DNA from: a virus
Reading direction: 5' to 3' (one strand)
IMG/VR virus record: IMGVR_UViG_3300046171_000061
Location: 1 to 32,752 of that record
DNA: 32,752 nt
The notes under the pieces were generated by a model that was given only the letters and a program-made list of their open reading frames with translations, did no database searches and was not told the origin of the DNA. The position numbers were made by a program, and so were the translations under genes. Of this stretch, positions 29,138-32,752 are shown piece after piece. Positions within the stretch are counted from its first letter, which is position 1. Each line of letters begins with the position of its first letter.

Positions 29138-29495
29138 TGTGTACGTTGCATTCTGCATGGATGACGGGCCGCACTGGTGGTCATGGATGCTACATCCCAC
29201 GATTAAGCACTGTTACGTGGTCATGCCGCACCGAGGTGAATGGCTGGCGTTTGGTAAGTCAACGGATGGTATCGAGCTGATGTTGGTCGAGAACATTTAC
29301 GATGTAGTCGAAAACGATATTCTGGTAAAGTGCAAGGTATTCAAGCCTAAACGTGGATTGTTTATGTTGAACACTTGCGTTGGGTATACGAAACAGATAC
29401 TAGGAATTAACAAGCCGTTCATTTGGACACCGTATCAACTGTATCGGTATTTGGAGAAAGCAGAATGTCGGGTAAGTTTGGTCTGGATAAAATGA
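29124..29495 (+). CDS. Terminase-adjacent conserved protein, possible papain-like fold
   Basis: 123 residues from ATG 29,124, overlapping the terminase stop by 14 bases; an earlier in-frame start (29,085) is less likely. The pattern is 'DDVYVAFCMDDGPHWWSWML', 'HPTIKHCYVVMPHRGEWLAF' and at the end 'LNTCVGYTKQILGINKPFIW' with TPYQLYRYLEK. This matches a family found right after the large terminase in many podoviruses, with a conserved H..HC near the start and a C in NTCV...K..LGI....TP..LY..L. The Cys/His pairing resembles papain-like enzymes, but the catalytic assignment is my inference. Confidence 0.6.
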   Translation: MYGDDVYVAFCMDDGPHWWSWMLHPTIKHCYVVMPHRGEWLAFGKSTDGIELMLVENIYDVVENDILVKCKVFKPKRGLFMLNTCVGYTKQILGINKPFIWTPYQLYRYLEKAECRVSLVWIK

Positions 29496-29689
29496 TGAAG
29501 GGCCAATTGGGTTTGTTGCAGGGTAAAAGTTTCCGCAAATCAGCTGGTCTCGAGCGCACAGCTAAAAAGCAAGAGCGTTATGAAAGAGAGCAGGGACGCA
29601 AGCGTCCGTCGATACTGAGCTACGATGGCGAAAAATTTACCCGTAATGGACAACCCTTTACACCATCGACGAGGTTGAAAAACTCATGA
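29465..29689 (+). CDS. Small basic virion-region protein
   Basis: 74 residues from ATG 29,465: MSGKFGLDKMMKGQLGLLQG, then AKKQERYEREQGRKRPSILS. Basic and hydrophilic. The start is preceded by GGAGAAAG and the gene overlaps its neighbours at both ends (31 bases upstream, four bases downstream as ATGA). The position between terminase and portal suggests a head or internal protein; no family is recognised. Confidence 0.55.
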   Translation: MSGKFGLDKMMKGQLGLLQGKSFRKSAGLERTAKKQERYEREQGRKRPSILSYDGEKFTRNGQPFTPSTRLKNS

Positions 29690-29997
29690 AATCACCAAAG
29701 AAACCTAAGCCTACAGCACAGCAGCTCGCTGTTGAACGTCGCCAATCAATGGCGCTAGACAAAGAAATCGAGGAGCAAGAGGAGCGTCAACGTGCCCTGG
29801 CGCGCGGTCAGCTCGGCACACGCTCACTGCTAGGTGGCGTACCCCGCACTGCTAGAGAGGCTGCTACCGGCGGTCGTGCTGCAGCTACAGCTCGTACCAT
29901 GCTAGGCGCTGGCGGTGGTGCTGGACGTGTTGCACCTCGTGGTGGTAGAGGCTCACGATCAGGTCCATATAACGGCTCTATGCCACAACTACGATAG
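29686..29997 (+). CDS. Low-complexity basic protein before the portal
   Basis: 103 residues. The N-terminus is charged helix (KKPKPTAQQLAVERRQSMAL, then DKEIEEQEERQRALARGQLG), followed by 'TRSLLGGVPRT' and a long A/G/R-rich tail 'TGGRAAATARTMLGAGGGAG'. The RG..GTRSLLGG segment is seen in small proteins near portal genes of podoviruses. A role in head assembly or ejection is a guess. Confidence 0.55.
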   Translation: MKSPKKPKPTAQQLAVERRQSMALDKEIEEQEERQRALARGQLGTRSLLGGVPRTAREAATGGRAAATARTMLGAGGGAGRVAPRGGRGSRSGPYNGSMPQLR

Positions 29998-30005
29998 GTA
30001 TCCCA

Positions 30006-30905
30006 ATGGCACTCCCTCCCCAGTTTGGCAACATCAAAGGTCTCAAAGATCGCGAAGCAAAAGCGTTCAAGTACGAGACACAATGGCACGATCAGCTGAC
30101 AGATGCGTATGAGTATTTCTTACCGCAGCGTAACCTGTTCAACACCGAGAACACCGGTCAAAAGAAGATGGATCGTATCTTCGATGCGACTTCATTGATC
30201 GCTATTCAGCAAGGTGCGAGCAAGCTGCAAGAGAACATAGCTCCGATCTGGTCACGCTGGGCTACCTTTCAGCCTACTGATGACATCCTAAAGCTGCTGG
30301 AGACGGGTGAGTTTGGCGTATCTGAAGAGGACGTGCGCGCTAACCTGGACGAGCAGTGCGACTTGGTCTTTGACTACATCAATCGGTCCAACTTCCACAC
30401 GCAGTTCTATGAGTGCGCCCTGGATATCCTGATCGGCACCGGCACGATGAAGATCGAAGAGACCGATGACGACACGAACCCGCTTTGCTTCCGTGCTATT
30501 CCACAGAAAGGCATCGCATTCGAGGAAGGTCCATACGGCACAGTCGAATCACACTGGCGGCGCTTCCAGGTTAAGGCGCGATTGCTCGAGCGCATGTGGC
30601 GAGGCTTCAAAGCATCGGAGAAGATCAAGAACATGATCGAAAACTCTCCCGATACTGAGGTAGGTGTAAGCGAAGGTGTCCTGTTTGACCCAAAGACCAG
30701 GAAGTATTACGGCGTTCTATGGGTGCAAAACGAGAACCGCATCTCGTGGGAAGAGGATTTTGGAGAGACATCTCCCTGGGTGACCGGTCGTTACACGAAA
30801 GTCTCTGGTGAAGTGCGTGGTCGCGGTCCTGCCATGCAATGTCTGCCCGATGTGCGCTCACTGAAACAAAGTCAAAGAATTTGTACTGCAAAAAACAGCG
30901 CTTGA
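30006..30905 (+). CDS. Portal protein (head-tail connector), N-terminal segment
   Basis: About 290 residues of true portal sequence, ending after VRSL. The gp8-like features are 'HDQLTDAYEYFLPQRNLFNT', 'KKMDRIFDATSLIAIQQGAS', 'LQENIAPIWSRWATFQPTDD', 'HTQFYECALDILIGTGTMKI' and 'WVTGRYTKVSGEVRGRGPAM'. The family is the podovirus head-tail connector, which forms the dodecameric portal. After 'DVRSL' the frame leaves the family pattern and stops at 30,905; removing one A of AAA at 30,864-30,866 continues as NKVKEFVLQKTALDVAGMYT. Confidence 0.85.
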   Translation: MALPPQFGNIKGLKDREAKAFKYETQWHDQLTDAYEYFLPQRNLFNTENTGQKKMDRIFDATSLIAIQQGASKLQENIAPIWSRWATFQPTDDILKLLETGEFGVSEEDVRANLDEQCDLVFDYINRSNFHTQFYECALDILIGTGTMKIEETDDDTNPLCFRAIPQKGIAFEEGPYGTVESHWRRFQVKARLLERMWRGFKASEKIKNMIENSPDTEVGVSEGVLFDPKTRKYYGVLWVQNENRISWEEDFGETSPWVTGRYTKVSGEVRGRGPAMQCLPDVRSLKQSQRICTAKNSA

Positions 30906-30915
30906 TGTCGCTGGA

Positions 30916-31596
30916 ATGTATACTGCGACCGACGATGGGGTGACCAATCCCTACAACATGACCATCGCACCAGGCGTTGTCATCCCCGTTGGCTCAAACA
31001 ACACGAACAACCCATCAATCCAGCGCTTAGACACGGGGACTAACCTTGCACTGGCTCAGTTTGAGATCAATGAACTACAGCTCGCTATTAAGTTGGCGCT
31101 GTTTTCTGATCTTCGTGACCCAACTGGTCCTGTGCGCACTGCTACTGAGGTTGCTATCGAGCAGCGAGAGCTTGCCAAACGGATCGGGTCGGCATTTGGT
31201 CGACTCCAGACCGAGGTACTCATACCTGTCTTAAAGCGCGTGGTGGCGATTCTGACGCGACGTGGACTGATTGTACCTATCGAGCTAGAAGGCCGTGACG
31301 TTAAGGTCAAGTTCACCTCTCCATTGGCTCGTGCACAAGACGGTGAAGACCTGTTAGCTGTTCAGCAAGGCCGTACAGTTTGTATTGAACACAGGCTGGT
31401 CCCGAGCAAGTGCAGATGGCGTACAAGACTGAAGACTTCGGAACCTGGGCAGGCTACGAAAACAGGCATGCCAGCAGAGCTAGTACGCTCTGACATGGAG
31501 AAACAGCAAGTAATCATGGCCGGTGCTCAGGCATCAGCCGTAGAAGCTGGGGTTGACCCAGAAACAATGGCCGCTGAGGCCGGAATAACAACGTAA
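30916..31596 (+). CDS. Portal protein, C-terminal segment (with three compensating indels)
   Basis: 226 codons in frame 1. The true portal region runs 'NPYNMTIAPGVVIPVGSNNT', 'IQRLDTGTNLALAQFEINEL', 'DPTGPVRTATEVAIEQRELA' and the wing helices 'RLQTEVLIPVLKRVVAILTR'. Between 31,369 and 31,458 the given frame reads non-family sequence. Removing one G at each of three places (31,369/70, 31,394/95, 31,458) gives QAVQFVLNTAGPEQVQMAYK then TEDFGTWAGYKTGMPAEL, the known portal pattern 'GPE....... AELVRSD'. The net change is zero modulo three, so the frame remains open and ends normally at 31,596. Confidence 0.8.
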   Translation: MYTATDDGVTNPYNMTIAPGVVIPVGSNNTNNPSIQRLDTGTNLALAQFEINELQLAIKLALFSDLRDPTGPVRTATEVAIEQRELAKRIGSAFGRLQTEVLIPVLKRVVAILTRRGLIVPIELEGRDVKVKFTSPLARAQDGEDLLAVQQGRTVCIEHRLVPSKCRWRTRLKTSEPGQATKTGMPAELVRSDMEKQQVIMAGAQASAVEAGVDPETMAAEAGITT

Positions 31597-31611
31597 AACC
31601 AAAGGAAAGCT

Positions 31612-31886
31612 ATGAGCTGGGACACGATTGAGGGTGAGAACCCGAAGGCGCGTGAGCAGCAGGAAGCAGCCAGGGAGAGACAGGCCGAGTTATGCAAAGC
31701 ATACGCTCGGTGTTTCAACACTGATGACGGACAGAAGGTTCTGAAGACCTGACTCGTCGATTCCTGCTCGAAAACGCTACCGCATTGGAAAGTAACAACG
31801 TCGAATACGAGGCTGCCTACCACAATGGCGAGGCTGGTGTCATTCGATTGATCATTCACTACATCCAGAACGCGGAGAAGCTATGA
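31612..31886 (+). pseudogene. Bbp19-like small virion protein, frameshifted as given
   Basis: The reading from ATG 31,612 gives 46 residues (MSWDTIEGENPKAREQQEAA ... FNTDDGQKVLKT) before a stop at 31,750-31,752. Adding one G near 31,743 gives KVLEDLTRRFLLENATALES and an end at TGA 31,884-31,886. That fits the Bbp19 family, whose core reads 'F....G..VL.DL..RF' with a following 'EG..R..I..IL' helix ('NGEAGVIRLIIHYIQNAEKL'). The gene ends in ATGA with the next one. It is the only one of the nine shifts that needs an added base. Confidence 0.7.
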
Positions 31887-32203
31887 GCGAAGAAGAAGTC
31901 AAGAAACCCAAGCGTAAAGTCAAACCCAAATACGAAGTTGTGTGCGAGGAAACGGACCATCTGAAGGCAATCGGCTTTGATATGGCGTGGCTAGGTAACC
32001 TGGCTGACCAATATCAGTTCGATCAGTTCCAATACCTGCACAAGTTTCGCGCATTTCGATGCTACAAGGCCGGGCAACACGTCGATTGGATCGATGTCAA
32101 CGACATTGCACTGCTGAATGGCAAGCGAAGGCTTGAAGACATACGTCTCAGGCATCAACCCCTAAGCCCTAAGCGGGCGATTATTCAATATCCTTGGAGA
32201 TAA
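31883..32203 (+). CDS. Hypothetical protein between portal region and scaffold
   Basis: 106 residues, basic N-terminus (SEEEVKKPKRKVKPKYEVVC), then 'FDMAWLGNLADQYQFDQFQY' and 'HKFRAFRCYKAGQHVDWIDV'. No family is recognised. It ends just before the scaffold start; position suggests a head-assembly accessory. It is coupled by ATGA to the Bbp19-like gene. Confidence 0.6.
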   Translation: MSEEEVKKPKRKVKPKYEVVCEETDHLKAIGFDMAWLGNLADQYQFDQFQYLHKFRAFRCYKAGQHVDWIDVNDIALLNGKRRLEDIRLRHQPLSPKRAIIQYPWR

Positions 32204-32206
32204 ATC

Positions 32207-32752
32207 ATGGAAGACCAGGCCGTAGAAACAAACGATACCCTGACATCGCTAGTCGGTGAGGCAGAACCTACATTAGCAGAGGGTGAATACTTCTTATCTG
32301 ACAATATTAAAGGCATTGGCGAGACGCCTGAGTGGTACAAGGCTGATAAATACAAGTCAGTCGCTGAACAGGCGCGCGCATACACTGAGCTAGAGAAAAA
32401 GTTCGGTGGCTTTAACGGCGCACCCAAGGATGGCTACCAGCTATACGACGGTGTCGAGTCTGACGATGCATTATGGGCAGAGCTGGTTGAGTTTGGCACC
32501 GCCAACAACATGAACCAGAACGCTTTGCACCAGGCATGGGAGCTGCTGACCGCACAAGAGGAAGCAATCGAGCAAGTATCGGTTGAAGAAGAGATAGGGA
32601 AGCTGGGACCAAACGCAAATGAGCGTATTACTACTGTCGAGCAGATCATGCGGAACAACTTGGAGCCAGAGCTGTATGAAAAGTACCGAGATGTTGTTAC
32701 TAGCGCGATAATGATTGAGTTTATCGAAGACTTTTCTAAGTCAATGCGCCCT
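32207..32752 (+). CDS. Scaffolding protein, N-terminal part (3'-truncated by window edge)
   Basis: ATG 32,207 with GGAGA 10-14 bases upstream. 182 residues to the window end: an acidic start (MEDQAVETNDTLTSLVGEAE), then 'WYKADKYKSVAEQARAYTEL', 'EKKFGGFNGAPKDGYQLYDG' and helical 'NNMNQNALHQAWELLTAQEE'. This acidic helical character with the 'WYKADKYKSVAEQA' block fits T7-like scaffold/assembly proteins. The last codon ends exactly at 32,752 and the reading continues in frame into base 1 (SMRP then LPIDGYVEPGG), so the complete gene would be about 242 codons. Confidence 0.8.
   Translation, partial: MEDQAVETNDTLTSLVGEAEPTLAEGEYFLSDNIKGIGETPEWYKADKYKSVAEQARAYTELEKKFGGFNGAPKDGYQLYDGVESDDALWAELVEFGTANNMNQNALHQAWELLTAQEEAIEQVSVEEEIGKLGPNANERITTVEQIMRNNLEPELYEKYRDVVTSAIMIEFIEDFSKSMRP

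Noticed and set aside
28698-29174. A 158-codon minus-strand frame opposite the terminase.
   Set aside because: The plus strand carries clear terminase nuclease sequence here; the minus frame has R/P/H-rich shadow composition.
1-32752. CRISPR arrays, tRNA genes, insertion sequences, integrase or attachment sites.
   Set aside because: No regular repeat-spacer series, no cloverleaf with CCA-type end, no transposase or recombinase motif noticed on either strand by eye.

Overview
The window looks like a nearly or fully complete genome of a small T7-like podovirus (short-tailed dsDNA phage), cut open inside its scaffolding gene. The first 183 bases encode the C-terminus of a scaffolding protein. 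The last 546 bases encode the N-terminus of one, and the two ends join in frame. Base composition is moderate (no strong AT or GC bias), ribosome binding sites are Shine-Dalgarno type, and genes are tightly packed with many ATGA overlaps. The host is probably a Gram-negative bacterium, possibly aquatic; this is inference. No integrase, DNA polymerase, RNA polymerase, primase or helicase is visible.

Layout, left to right. 1-18.7 kb is the virion module: scaffold end, major capsid, a small decoration-type protein, gp11-like tail adaptor, a head-fibre-like protein with a C1q-type domain, gp12-like nozzle, a cupin-like protein, three gp14/15/16-like ejection proteins, and a very long tail fibre ending in an S74 self-cleaving chaperone domain. 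18.7-20.9 kb holds small conserved phage proteins, a transglutaminase-like cysteine peptidase, two membrane proteins of holin type and an M15 endolysin. 20.9-25.7 kb is a DNA-metabolism module built around recombination: a Rad52/ERF-like annealing protein, an SSB-like protein, HTH regulators, a DnaT-like replication protein, a NinB-like protein, an HTH-metallophosphoesterase and an HNH nuclease. 25.66-26.65 kb is the only minus-strand cluster: five small genes including a stand-alone sigma-70 region 4-like protein. 26.8-32.75 kb holds small early proteins and then the packaging module: small and large terminase, a terminase-adjacent protein, portal, a Bbp19-like protein and scaffold.

How it may work (inference). 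With no phage polymerases, the phage would use host replication and transcription machinery. The annealing protein, SSB-like protein and DnaT-like protein would hand phage DNA to the host replisome. The sigma region 4-like protein and HTH proteins would redirect host RNA polymerase. The control regions at 20.87-20.94 kb and 26.65-26.80 kb share a TGTTGAAC core.

Anomaly. Several essential genes (large terminase, portal, Bbp19-like protein, tail fibre) are interrupted by single-base frameshifts, nine in all. They are restored by removing one base (eight cases) or adding one base (one case), most often in a short G run. Three in the portal compensate each other within about 90 bp. The pattern fits base-level sequencing or assembly errors better than nine programmed frameshifts, but the fibre and terminase sites deserve a check.
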